Positions 7,938 through 16,373 of a stretch of 35,564 nt of DNA are shown one piece after another. The notes under the pieces were generated by a model. That model worked only from the letters and a program-made list of their open reading frames with translations, was not told the DNA's origin and ran no database searches. This stretch comes from Candidatus Cloacimonadota bacterium. Its GTDB lineage: Bacteria; UBA4055. Location of the stretch: assembly GCA_002742935.1 (NCBI GenBank), contig PDON01000038.1:1-35564 (forward strand). Direction: 5' to 3'. The translations under genes were made by a program, and so were the position numbers. How positions within the stretch are numbered: position 1 is the stretch's first letter; each line of letters opens with the position of its first letter.

Positions 7938-9041
7938 CTATTGAAACTTTGGAGTAGCTTTGAAAAGAATATCCTCTCCTAAAAACTCAAAATCTTTATC
8001 TTCAAAAGTAAGGGCTTTATTCATATTATCTATACCTAAATCTCCTACAAAGCTGTTACCATTGCCAACAAGTTTGGGAGCTATAAAAATATGAACTCTA
8101 TCAATTAGGTTTAACTTTAATAGTGAGGTGTTTATCATTTTCCCACCCTCAACAAGAACAGATAATATATTTAGGTTGTATAGTTTCTCTTTTACTAAGG
8201 AAAGATCTACAAAACCATCTTTACTCTTTACCTTATATATATTGACACCTTTATCTTGAAACTGTTTTACCTTGTACTCTTTTGCCCTTTCAGTGGTAAA
8301 AACAATAGTTTTTTTCCTGTCTGGATCCGAAAAGAGACTATAGTTAAGGTCAAGAGAGAGATCTTCATCAATGACAACTCTGTAAGGTGTTCTTCCTATC
8401 TTTTTCCCATTTGGATCTCTAACTGTTAAAGAGGGGTTATCTGAAATTACAGTATTTTTTCCTACCAAAACAGCATCAAACATTAATCTGTAGATATGAA
8501 CAAGCTCTCTACTTTTTTGAGATGTTATCCATTTTGAACTTCCAGAGGATGTTGATATTGCTCCATCAAGAGTTATAGCAGATTTCATTACAAAATATGA
8601 AGATTTTTTCCCTATATGGTGAAAAAAATGTCTATTTATATCAAAACATTCATTTTTAAGTATATCCGTAATTACCTCAATACCACTTTCTCTCAACCTT
8701 TTTATGCCGGAGCCATCTACCTTACTGTTGTAATCTCTAATCCCTATAATTACTCTTTTGAATCCCTCTTTTATTATTCTTTCACTACAAGGTGGTGTTT
8801 TCCCATAGTGATTACAGGGTTCAAGAGTTACATATATATCCGCATCTTTACAACTTTCACTACAGTTTTCAATAGCATTAACTTCTGCATGATTTTCTCC
8901 ATATTTAAGATGTGCTCCCCTACCTATAATCTTTCCATTTTTAACAATAATAGCACCTACATATGGGTTGGGAGTAACATTTCCAAAACCCTTTTTTGCC
9001 TCCTTCAAGGCTTCATACATATAATTAATATCAATATTCAT
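7938..9041 (-). CDS. ribD: Bifunctional riboflavin biosynthesis deaminase/reductase RibD
   Basis: A 367-residue enzyme for two successive steps of riboflavin synthesis: deamination of the diaminopyrimidine made from GTP, then NADPH-dependent reduction of its ribosyl group. The N-terminal deaminase (about 1-145) shows the zinc site His51-Ala-Glu53 in GENHAEVNAIE, with Cys76 and Cys85 in TLEPCNHYGKTPPC. The reductase (about 146-367) shows KSAITLDGAIST, SSKWITS, DAVLVGKNTVISDNPSLTVR and VEGGKMINTSLL. I prefer the ATG at 9041; a GTG four codons upstream (9053) is in frame, and neither has a good Shine-Dalgarno. No other rib genes and no FMN riboswitch are visible, so the pathway genes are dispersed in this genome. 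Confidence 0.95.
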   Translation of the reverse strand: MNIDINYMYEALKEAKKGFGNVTPNPYVGAIIVKNGKIIGRGAHLKYGENHAEVNAIENCSESCKDADIYVTLEPCNHYGKTPPCSERIIKEGFKRVIIGIRDYNSKVDGSGIKRLRESGIEVITDILKNECFDINRHFFHHIGKKSSYFVMKSAITLDGAISTSSGSSKWITSQKSRELVHIYRLMFDAVLVGKNTVISDNPSLTVRDPNGKKIGRTPYRVVIDEDLSLDLNYSLFSDPDRKKTIVFTTERAKEYKVKQFQDKGVNIYKVKSKDGFVDLSLVKEKLYNLNILSVLVEGGKMINTSLLKLNLIDRVHIFIAPKLVGNGNSFVGDLGIDNMNKALTFEDKDFEFLGEDILFKATPKFQ

Positions 9042-9256
9042 CTTTAAATTCACTTTGAATAATTATTTTTTCTTAATATAATATAGAGTCTATATTAACT
9101 CAAACACCTAAAGTTTAATTATAGTTTTTTAGGAAAGCTTTCATAAATATTTGGTTTTGATTTTTTATTGATTAACCTAGTTAAGGTTTAAACTTCTATC
9201 TGAATAATTTTTAGAAGATACCTTTATTAAAAAATGATATAGAAGAGAGGTAAATT

Positions 9257-9868
9257 ATGAATTTTCCCCCGCCCTTTTACAGGTGGAGACCACACCCATG
9301 GCACGGATTAGATGTAGGAGTTAATCCTCCTGAAGAGTTGAACGCATATATTGAGATAACACCTTTTGATTCCGTAAAGTATGAGGTTGATAAAAAGACC
9401 GGTTATATTAAAGTTGACAGACCTAATAGAACATCTTCTCAACCTCCTGCACTATACGGTTTTATACCAAAAACATATTGTGGAAGAAGGGTTAAAACTC
9501 TATCGCCAAAATCTAAAAAAGGTGATGGAGATCCTTTGGATATATGTGTAGTAAGCGAAAGACCTATCACAAAATCTGATGTTATATTGAGGGTTAAAGT
9601 TGTTGGTGGATTTCAGATGATAGATAATGGTGAAGCTGACGATAAAATTATTGCTGTTCTTATTAATGATAATATATGGGGAAATGTAAACTCTATAGAG
9701 GATCTTCCCGAAGCATTGATTGAGAGAATGAAACATTACTTTTTAACATACAAGATCTCTCCTGATAATCAAGATATTGTTACTATCGAAAGAACTTACG
9801 ATAAGACCCATGCGTTAGAGGTTGTTAAAGCATCAATGATGGACTATACAGAGGAGTACGGAGACTAG
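9257..9868 (+). CDS. ppa: Inorganic pyrophosphatase (family I)
   Basis: A 203-residue soluble pyrophosphatase that hydrolyses PPi to phosphate, pulling biosynthetic reactions forward in the cytoplasm. The metal-binding family signature [10 protein letters not shown] is at residues 89-98, with YGFIPKTYC upstream (67-75) and the lysine-rich [11 protein letters not shown] loop just before it. The N-terminal WRPHPWHGL extension and the 203-residue length are slightly longer than E. coli Ppa (176 residues) and fit the eukaryote-like or long bacterial subgroup. GAGAGGTAAATT precedes the ATG. It is divergent from ribD and followed by a long hairpin terminator. Confidence 0.95.
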   Translation: MNFPPPFYRWRPHPWHGLDVGVNPPEELNAYIEITPFDSVKYEVDKKTGYIKVDRPNRTSSQPPALYGFIPKTYCGRRVKTLSPKSKKGDGDPLDICVVSERPITKSDVILRVKVVGGFQMIDNGEADDKIIAVLINDNIWGNVNSIEDLPEALIERMKHYFLTYKISPDNQDIVTIERTYDKTHALEVVKASMMDYTEEYGD

Positions 9869-9910
9869 GTAATAGTTACCCCGTATTTTTCTTGAAAAAT
9901 TATAAACAGA

Positions 9911-9993
9911 GAAGTTTCGGCAAAGTTTATTTGGCTTATCTTTTAATTGATTGTATAAGGGTAAACTTTAATGCCGAAGCTTTTTATTTTTTT
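9911..9993 (+). terminator. Terminator after ppa
   Basis: A long imperfect inverted repeat: 9912-9929 (AAGTTTCGGCAAAGTTTA) against 9962-9981 (TAAACTTTAATGCCGAAGCT), with a 32-nt loop. It is followed by T5-A-T7, a clear U-tract. It isolates ppa from the flagellin operon downstream. Confidence 0.75.
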
Positions 9994-10144
9994 ATATAAA
10001 CCATTCTTTTTAATAGTAAAGATTTTAGATTGTTAATACTTTAAATATAATTGTTTGTTGTGTAATTTGTGATATAAACATTGTTTGTCTGCTTTTTTGT
10101 TTCTAGAATTAAGCTGTTTTTTTCGGGTGTTTTAAATTTTCCTG
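9994..10144. other. Rest of the ppa-flagellin 3 intergenic region
   Basis: The whole gap 9869-10222 holds the ppa terminator, this AT-rich stretch with T-runs (10092-10122) and the flagellin promoter. The stretch is where activator sites for a sigma-54 enhancer-binding protein would be expected, but no dyad operator is obvious. Confidence 0.35.
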
Positions 10145-10161
10145 TTGGCATGTTAGTTGCT
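10145..10161 (+). promoter_or_regulatory. Sigma-54 promoter of flagellin 3
   Basis: TTGGCATGTTAGTTGCT, with GG at 10147-10148 and GC at 10159-10160, exactly 10 nt apart. It matches the TTGGCAYR-N4-TTGCW consensus. The predicted start is near 10172, giving a leader of about 50 nt. Confidence 0.85.
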
Positions 10162-10222
10162 GATATATTTATCAGCGAAATGTTGATGTAGAAAAAATTA
10201 TGATATAACATCAGGAGGAATT

Positions 10223-11110
10223 ATGAGTACCAGGATAAATCATAACATCCTGTCAATGTCCGCTCAAAGGCATATAGGACAGTCTCAACACTCAATGGAT
10301 CAAGCGGTAAATAGATTGTCATCAGGGTTAAGAATTAATAACTCTTGGGATGATCCTGCCGGTTTAGCAGTATCTGAAAGGTTTAGAGCTCAGATAGCAG
10401 GTATGGTAGAAGCTGAGAGAAATGCCAATTACAATATTAATCTATTAGCTACAGCTGAGGGAGCTCTCTCTATAATTGATGAAAAGCTCATTAGAATGAG
10501 ATCACTGGCTGTTGAAGCATCAAATGGTGCTCTAACTCATAGAGACAGAGAATTTTTGGATGTTGAGTATCAGCAATTGAAATCTGAAATTACCAGAATT
10601 GCCAAGGTTACAAATTATAACACTTTCCATTTGTTAGATGGTTCTCTGTCTGCTTCTCCATCAATGGGAGGAGAGCTTGGTAACTTAACCTCATCTGAAG
10701 CCAATGAGAGATCTCTTAAGTTCCATATTGGAGCTAATAATGAGGTTAATAATGATTACTACTATGTGAATATAGGAGGAGCAAGAGCAGAGGATTTAGG
10801 AGTTGCAGATTCAAATATTCTTGATACTTCATCCTCACAGAACGCAATTGATTTTATAGATAGTGCAATTGAATCTAAAGATACTACCAGGACATTTATA
10901 GGTGCACTTGTAAACAGACTACAAAGTACAATTGTTGAGCTTCAGGTATCTAAAGAGAATGCTCAATCTTCTGAAACTCAAATTAGAGACGCTGATATTG
11001 CTGCAGAGATGGCAAACTTTACCAGAGCTCAAATTCTTTTCAACTCAGGAATAAGTATGCTTACTCAAGCAAACAACTTACCTCAAATGGTAGCTCAACT
11101 TATAGGATAA
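10223..11110 (+). CDS. fliC: Flagellin 3
   Basis: A 295-residue core-type flagellin, paralogous to the two on the opposite strand. The N-terminal MSTRINHNILSMSAQR, the DDPAGLAVSERFRAQIAGMVE segment and the C-terminal SQ(T)QIRDADIAAEMANFTRA region are conserved. Its hinge after LLDGSLSAS is unique (residues ~148-165). AGGAGGA lies 3 nt before the ATG. It is headed by its own sigma-54 promoter and followed, 107 nt on, by fliD, which appears to have a separate sigma-28-like promoter. Three flagellins of near-equal length suggest a composite filament; which one dominates cannot be told. Confidence 0.96.
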   Translation: MSTRINHNILSMSAQRHIGQSQHSMDQAVNRLSSGLRINNSWDDPAGLAVSERFRAQIAGMVEAERNANYNINLLATAEGALSIIDEKLIRMRSLAVEASNGALTHRDREFLDVEYQQLKSEITRIAKVTNYNTFHLLDGSLSASPSMGGELGNLTSSEANERSLKFHIGANNEVNNDYYYVNIGGARAEDLGVADSNILDTSSSQNAIDFIDSAIESKDTTRTFIGALVNRLQSTIVELQVSKENAQSSETQIRDADIAAEMANFTRAQILFNSGISMLTQANNLPQMVAQLIG

Positions 11111-11139
11111 AGGTTTAGCAGGTTAGTTTAGTATATCAT

Positions 11140-11167
11140 TAAAGGTAATGGTAAAAGCTTCCGATAA
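11140..11167 (+). promoter_or_regulatory. Sigma-28-like promoter of fliD-fliS
   Basis: TAAA at 11140-11143, 16 nt, then TCCGATAA at 11160-11167. The enterobacterial FliA consensus is TAAA-N15-GCCGATAA. The -10 differs in one base and spacing is within the tolerated range. It lies about 50 nt before the fliD start. No other close match was seen in intergenic DNA of the window. Confidence 0.6.
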
Positions 11168-11217
11168 TCTTATATGAAGTATTTACCTTTCTACTTAATA
11201 ATTAGGTGGAGAAAATT

Positions 11218-13143
11218 ATGCCCGATACTCAAATCACCGGATTAAGTTCAGGGATTCAATGGAAAGATACCGTAGATCAATTGATGCAGATTGAAAGGCA
11301 GCCTCTTATAAAAAAGCAGAAGCGTGTAAAAGAGTATGAGGAAAAAAAATCTGCATGGTCACAGATAAGTACCCAATTGAATGCTTTAAAAACAACACTT
11401 GAAGGTATGGATACTCTTTCAGAATTAAGTGTTAAAAAAGCTGTTTCTACAAATAGTAAAACTCTTTCTGTAAGGGCAAATGAGAAGGCAACTCCGGGTA
11501 ACTACTCAGTCGAAATACTACAAAAAGCTAATGGGCATAAACTGATCTCTGAAGGTTTTTCTTCTACTTCAGATCCTATTTTTACATCGGAAGGTACATT
11601 TACAATAGAAGGTTATAGTGGAGAGGAGATTAGTTTTGACGTAAATACTGAAACTAATCTTTCCGAGCTAAAGAATAAGATTAATAATAATACCAAGTCT
11701 GATGTAACTGCATCTATTATGAATGACGGTACAAACTATAGACTTATCTTGACATCTAAAAATACAGGTTTAAAATCCGCCGTAACATTGGGTGGAACAG
11801 CTACAATGGAAGTAGATTTTAGAGATGTTGCAATATCTGATTTTAAGAGAAATAAACAAAATATTGGTACTGCTTCCATACAATCTTACGGGAAAAATTT
11901 TCAAGGTATTTCAAATGAGTACACATTTACCGTTGATTCAGTAAACGGAGGAGAGGGAGAAGGTACGATTGGTGTAGACAATATATCTCTCTCTGTTAGA
12001 GATATTAATGGAAATCTTATTAAATCAATAGAGCTTGACAGCAATTATGTAGCAGGAACAAAAATCTCCATAACTGACGATATAGAAATCTCTTTTGATT
12101 CTGGAACATTGGCTAAATCTTCAACAGTTAGTGATACATATACTTTAGAAACAACAGATCCTACTGCAAGAGATTCTATTATTGAGGTTGAAAATATTAG
12201 GGTTTCCAATGAGTCCAATGCTGTTAAAAATGTAATAGAGGGTGTTACACTTAACTTAAATGATATTACTGAAGAAAATAGTCCAATTAATGTTACAATT
12301 GAGAATGATATTAGTGGTGTTAAAGCTTTAATAAGCGATTTTGCCGAAAAGTACAACTCAGTTATAAATACTGTAAGAGGTTATCAAAAGTGGGATGAAG
12401 AACTTAAAAAAGGTGGACCACTTTTTGGTGATTCAAGGGCTACGGATATAATTACTAAATTAAATAGTTTACTTAGTAACATTAATGCAGGTATTGATGA
12501 ATCCCAATACTATAAAACTATATCCCAAGTAGGGGTTTCCATAAAGAGTGAAGGGAAAATTTCCATAGATTCCAAAAAACTTGACGACTCTCTAAAAGAT
12601 AATTTTCAAGAGGTATTAAAACTGTTTGGTTTTGATTATGAATTTACCGGTGAAGGCAGTGATAAGTTTATATATAAAAAGCGTACAAACAATACAATTG
12701 GTGGTAAATACAATATAGATGTAAATATAGTTGATGGGAAAATAACATCTGCTAAAATTGATGGAGTAGATGCCAAGGTTGAAGGTAGTTTTATAACCGG
12801 TAAAAAGGGAAATGGTGCTGTAGGTTTAATGATTGAAGTTGATAGATCTGTGGATGGTAACTTTAGTTCTGAAGTTAGGGTTTCCACCGGTAAAAATATA
12901 GAGCTTATAAATGAGGTTTATGAGTTTACCAAAAATGGGTCTTTGGATAGTGAAAAGGGTAAGATTTACTATATAAACAATAGTATTGATACATCTATTG
13001 AAAGTTTGAATGATCAGATAAGATCTATGGAGTACAGGTTAGAGAAGACAAGAGAACTTATGGAAAAGAAGTGGCTTGCAATGGAATCTGCATTGACTAA
13101 ATTAAAAGGTCAATCATCAAGAGTACAAGCTATGCAGGGGTAG
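11218..13143 (+). CDS. fliD: Flagellar filament cap protein FliD
   Basis: A 641-residue hook-associated protein 2, which forms the cap that guides flagellin insertion at the filament tip. The N-terminal domain (about 1-105) begins with the diagnostic ITGLSSGIQWKDTVDQLMQI and continues into KPLSVRANEKATPGNYSVEI-like sequence. The C-terminal domain (about 345-641) includes GPLFGDSRATDIITKLNSLL, the YKTISQVGVSI segment and an amphipathic tail, MEYRLEKTRELMEKKWLAME, ending in KLKGQSSRVQAMQG. The start is the ATG at 11218 with AGGTGGAG 6 nt before it; a GTG at 11206 overlaps that ribosome site and is unlikely. It is 9 nt upstream of fliS and clearly an operon with it. Length is within the wide 450-700 range of the family. 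Confidence 0.95.
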   Translation: MPDTQITGLSSGIQWKDTVDQLMQIERQPLIKKQKRVKEYEEKKSAWSQISTQLNALKTTLEGMDTLSELSVKKAVSTNSKTLSVRANEKATPGNYSVEILQKANGHKLISEGFSSTSDPIFTSEGTFTIEGYSGEEISFDVNTETNLSELKNKINNNTKSDVTASIMNDGTNYRLILTSKNTGLKSAVTLGGTATMEVDFRDVAISDFKRNKQNIGTASIQSYGKNFQGISNEYTFTVDSVNGGEGEGTIGVDNISLSVRDINGNLIKSIELDSNYVAGTKISITDDIEISFDSGTLAKSSTVSDTYTLETTDPTARDSIIEVENIRVSNESNAVKNVIEGVTLNLNDITEENSPINVTIENDISGVKALISDFAEKYNSVINTVRGYQKWDEELKKGGPLFGDSRATDIITKLNSLLSNINAGIDESQYYKTISQVGVSIKSEGKISIDSKKLDDSLKDNFQEVLKLFGFDYEFTGEGSDKFIYKKRTNNTIGGKYNIDVNIVDGKITSAKIDGVDAKVEGSFITGKKGNGAVGLMIEVDRSVDGNFSSEVRVSTGKNIELINEVYEFTKNGSLDSEKGKIYYINNSIDTSIESLNDQIRSMEYRLEKTRELMEKKWLAMESALTKLKGQSSRVQAMQG

Positions 13144-13152
13144 GAGATAAAT

Positions 13153-13563
13153 ATGGCACTTTTGAACAATCCTTATAATAGTTACAAATCCAATAAAGTG
13201 ATCACTGCAAATAGAGTAGATTTGGTTGTGATGCTTTATGATGCGGCAATAAAATTTATAAAAGAGTTTAAAATTTGTTTAATTGAAAATAAGTTTCAAG
13301 AGAGATCAAAATATTTAGATGATTCTCTAGCTATTATTCATGAGCTTAAAATGTCAATAAATCCCAGTTATAATAAGAAGCTTGCAGGAAATCTTATATC
13401 TATTTACAACTATGTATCAACAGAGCTTACAAATGCAAATATAAATAACGATCCTCAAAATCTTGATGTTTTGGTTCAAGTTCTAGATGAGGTTCGTATA
13501 GGTTGGGTTGAAGCGGGTAAAATAGAAAAGGGTAAGTTAAGGAAAGATTATGTTGTAAGGTAA
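13153..13563 (+). CDS. fliS: Flagellin export chaperone FliS
   Basis: A 136-residue all-helical chaperone that binds the disordered C-terminus of flagellin in the cytoplasm and delivers it to the export gate. The N-terminal Y-rich segment NNPYNSYKSNKVITANRVDL and the following VVMLYDAAIKFI are the FliS signature. LVQVLDEVRIGWVEA near the C-terminus is also typical. It starts 9 nt after fliD with TAGGAGATAAAT before the ATG, so it is translated from the same transcript. No terminator hairpin is evident after it. Confidence 0.95.
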   Translation: MALLNNPYNSYKSNKVITANRVDLVVMLYDAAIKFIKEFKICLIENKFQERSKYLDDSLAIIHELKMSINPSYNKKLAGNLISIYNYVSTELTNANINNDPQNLDVLVQVLDEVRIGWVEAGKIEKGKLRKDYVVR

Positions 13564-13583
13564 AAGTGTTTTATACCTTTTTT

Positions 13584-13620
13584 CCTCTTTTTAAATATGC
13601 TCTACTGAAAAAGCATTAAG
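13584..13620 (+). repeat. Dispersed short repeat, copy 3
   Basis: CCTCTTTTTAAATATGCTCT followed by ACTGAAAAAGCATTAAG, sharing the 13-nt core TCTACTGAAAAAG with the copy at 1885-1919. About 60 nt downstream CTTTTTTAGTAGATCC (13674-13689) is an imperfect inverted version, so this may be a ~105-nt MITE-like relic. That second point is weak. Confidence 0.45.
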
Positions 13621-13739
13621 TTGATTTTATTTTAAATATATCTATACAACTCGTTAAATAGTTTGTTTTTCACCTTTTTTAGTAGATCCTGACTAATAAT
13701 CTGTTTCCAACTCCTACTTTTATTTATTATATTTACTCT

Positions 13740-14003
13740 ATGAAAAAGATTGAAACTTTAAGAAAAGATATAGATAAGATTGATAAGAAGATAGTAGAGC
13801 TTTTAAGTGAAAGGCTTGAAATTATAAAGCATTTGACACCTTTAAAAACCACTATTCAAGATTCTGGAAGAGAGAGTAATATATTGAATAGGATTTCGGA
13901 AGTAGATACTTTAAATAGTTGTTATATATTACCGATATTTAAAGAAATATTTGCTCAGTCTAAGCTTATGCAGAAAAAAATAAGAGAAGATTTAGACCTT
14001 TAA
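13740..14003 (+). CDS. Chorismate mutase, AroQ type
   Basis: An 87-residue, all-helical protein of the size of a single AroQ chorismate mutase domain, which converts chorismate to prephenate for phenylalanine and tyrosine synthesis. The family pattern LRxxIDxID is at residues 7-15 (LRKDIDKID), followed by LLSERLEIIKHL, Lys36 in PLKTT, and GRESNIL at 54-60 supplying the Arg/Glu pair. The expected basic active-site residues are therefore all present. It is free-standing, not fused to prephenate dehydratase or DAHP synthase, and no aromatic-pathway neighbour is in the window. No Shine-Dalgarno is visible before the ATG, so translation may be leaderless or weak. A regulatory or orphan role is also possible. 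Confidence 0.85.
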   Translation: MKKIETLRKDIDKIDKKIVELLSERLEIIKHLTPLKTTIQDSGRESNILNRISEVDTLNSCYILPIFKEIFAQSKLMQKKIREDLDL

Positions 14004-14206
14004 TAGAGTTTGAATTTGGCTTTGTTGTATCTTTTTAATTGGCATTAAGATTAGCTCTCTATAACTTATCCATCTGTAAGCTCCACTTATAAAATAGTTT
14101 TTTCTTTAATTTCCGTATTTATGATTTTTTAAAAATAGCCTCTATAATAGAGTTTACTTTAGAAAAACTTTAAATAAAACTTAAATTTATATATGAAAGA
14201 TAGATA

Positions 14207-16330
14207 ATGATACTGATACTTACACCTCCATTTATGAAGCCTAATATTCCTCACCTTCCACCACTCTCTTTAAAGGGGGGATTAAAAGAGTCGGGTATTG
14301 AATCGAAATATATTGATCTTTCAATAAGGGTTATTTTGGATATTTTGTCAAAAGATTCCCTTTCTAAACTTTTTGATATGATAGAGGTTTCAAAACTTGA
14401 TGAGGATCAATATATACTATACAGTAGAAGAGATTTATATATTGAAAAAGTTGATACTGTTATAGATTTTCTTCAAAAAAAGAACGATAATCTTGCTTAC
14501 AAGATAAATAATAGAGAGTTCTTACCGGAAAGTATCAATTTTGATATGTTGGATGTTTTAGATAATGATTTTATAGATTTGTTAGATATTTCAGAAAGTG
14601 GAAAATATTTGGCAACCCTTTTTGTTAAAGATATACTAAGTTTTTTATCTTCAACTATAATTCCTAATCTAAGAGTAGATGTTTTTGAGAATAGTTTTAT
14701 TAAAGAGAAGTTTTCATTGGATAAAATTTTAAAAGAGCTGGAGAGTAATAACCCTCTAAGTAATTTTATAGAAGCCTCTCTTGAAAAAATAGATTTTACT
14801 GACTTTAGAGTAGTTTCTATTATGGTTGATTCTCCAAGGAATCTCTTTTCTGCTCTATTTATCTCTAGGTGGATTAAAAACAATGTAAAAGATATAAAAA
14901 TAGTATTTTATAGTGATTTTTTAAATAATATTACAGATGGTTTAGACAGGAGAAAAGTTTTTGGTTTTACCGACTATATAGTATCTGATTTAAAAAAAGA
15001 TCCTCTTATTAGTATTTATAAAGATTCCCTTGGTAAGGATAATAGTTTAACCAATGTTACCTTTATGGAAAGTGGCGAGATTGTAGAGTCTGTTTTAAAA
15101 GATCTTGACATATATCCAATAGATTACACAGGTATTGATTGCAGGGAGTATATATCATTTTTTGATAGATTAGAGTTCCCTTCTAAATTTCTGTATGAAA
15201 ATGATTGGAATAGAGTGATAATCTCTAATGGTTTGTATCAGAAAGATTTTATATTTAATGATTTTTCGACAGATTTTAACTCTAATCAATCGTTTAATCT
15301 TGAAAGAGTTATCTCCAATATAAAAGACTCTATTAGAGTTACAGGTTCTAGATCTTTTTACTTTATGGATAAAACTCTCTCACCCTCTATAATTAAAAAA
15401 GTTGCTTTAGAGTTGGTAAGAGAAAACATAGATATTACTTGGGTTGGTAATGTATCCATTGATAGAGATTTTACGGAAGATCTTGCTTTTCTATCGTCAA
15501 AATCAGGATGTATTGGAGTTAACTTAGATTTTGGAGTTATTAGCGAGAGGGTGATTTCTTTAGTTTATAAAAACTATAGAATTGATGATATACCTATAGT
15601 TTGTAATAATTTTACTAGCTCGGGTATTCTGGTTAGAGGATCCCTTACTTATGGGTTTCCAACACAGAGTCAACAGGAGCTTATAGATTCTCTTGAACTT
15701 CTTAGACAGTTATACTCTTTAGGTATTATCCATTCATCATTTTGGCAAAAGTTTAGATTAACTGAAGATAGTGTAGTGTATAAAAATCCAGAAAAGTTTG
15801 GTATTGTAATATCTGAAAAAAGATCTAACCAATCTTCAATAGATTATAGAGAGAGAAGACCTTACAATTTGGAAAGGTATTATTCGGGTTTGAAGGAGAG
15901 TAGTTACAGTTTTATAAATAATCTTGGAGTGGAAAATTCTGTTGACTCTTGGTTTGATTTTAAAACACCCAAAACAGATTTAAATAGAAGGTTTATTGAG
16001 AGAATCTTGAAAAAAAGTAAGGTAAAGTATAAGGATAGCGATACTGTTTTGTGGCTTGGTTCTTCAATCTATATTGAGGAGGCAAGTTCAGATGAGTATA
16101 AAAGTTTTAGAACATACTCCAACAGAATCTACTTTGAGTATGAGTTGCCAACTAAACTGGCTCTTTGGATAAATTCCTTTAAAAATGGAACAGAGAGTGG
16201 TAATCTTATCACTTTTGGTGGTGCAAAATCAACATTTCCAAAAGATATAGGTACAACTTTTTCAGATTTTATAAGATCTGATATATGGATAGAGCTAAAT
16301 CTTGCAGGGCTAAAAATAGTTACCAATTGA
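14207..16330 (+). CDS. B12-binding/radical SAM-like protein lacking the Fe-S cysteines
   Basis: A 707-residue protein with the layout of a cobalamin-binding-domain radical SAM enzyme. It begins MILILTPPFMKPNIPHLPPL followed by SLKGGLKESGIESKYIDL, the usual B12-domain opening. RVVSIMVDSPRNLFSALFIS (201-220) with KDIKIVFYSD continues the Rossmann-like part. Residues about 370-500 resemble the radical SAM barrel: SRSFYFMDKTLSPSIIKKVA, then ITWVGNVSIDRDF, KSGCIGVNLDFG and VRGSLTYGFPTQSQQELIDS. At 341-351, where CxxxCxxC should be, the sequence is NGLYQKDFIFN. Only three cysteines exist (312, 435, 466), none in a cluster motif. It should therefore not bind the [4Fe-4S] cluster. The 200-residue C-terminus is unassigned. 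It lies 43 nt before the CvfB-like gene. The ribosome site is weak. Confidence 0.75.
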   Translation: MILILTPPFMKPNIPHLPPLSLKGGLKESGIESKYIDLSIRVILDILSKDSLSKLFDMIEVSKLDEDQYILYSRRDLYIEKVDTVIDFLQKKNDNLAYKINNREFLPESINFDMLDVLDNDFIDLLDISESGKYLATLFVKDILSFLSSTIIPNLRVDVFENSFIKEKFSLDKILKELESNNPLSNFIEASLEKIDFTDFRVVSIMVDSPRNLFSALFISRWIKNNVKDIKIVFYSDFLNNITDGLDRRKVFGFTDYIVSDLKKDPLISIYKDSLGKDNSLTNVTFMESGEIVESVLKDLDIYPIDYTGIDCREYISFFDRLEFPSKFLYENDWNRVIISNGLYQKDFIFNDFSTDFNSNQSFNLERVISNIKDSIRVTGSRSFYFMDKTLSPSIIKKVALELVRENIDITWVGNVSIDRDFTEDLAFLSSKSGCIGVNLDFGVISERVISLVYKNYRIDDIPIVCNNFTSSGILVRGSLTYGFPTQSQQELIDSLELLRQLYSLGIIHSSFWQKFRLTEDSVVYKNPEKFGIVISEKRSNQSSIDYRERRPYNLERYYSGLKESSYSFINNLGVENSVDSWFDFKTPKTDLNRRFIERILKKSKVKYKDSDTVLWLGSSIYIEEASSDEYKSFRTYSNRIYFEYELPTKLALWINSFKNGTESGNLITFGGAKSTFPKDIGTTFSDFIRSDIWIELNLAGLKIVTN

Positions 16331-16373
16331 TAGTTGGATTCTTCTTAAATTAACAGAAAAGTGTGAGGATATA

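Noticed and set aside
9042..9256. FMN riboswitch upstream of ribD
   Set aside because: None of the conserved RFN element sequences are present; the region is plain AT-rich divergent promoter DNA.
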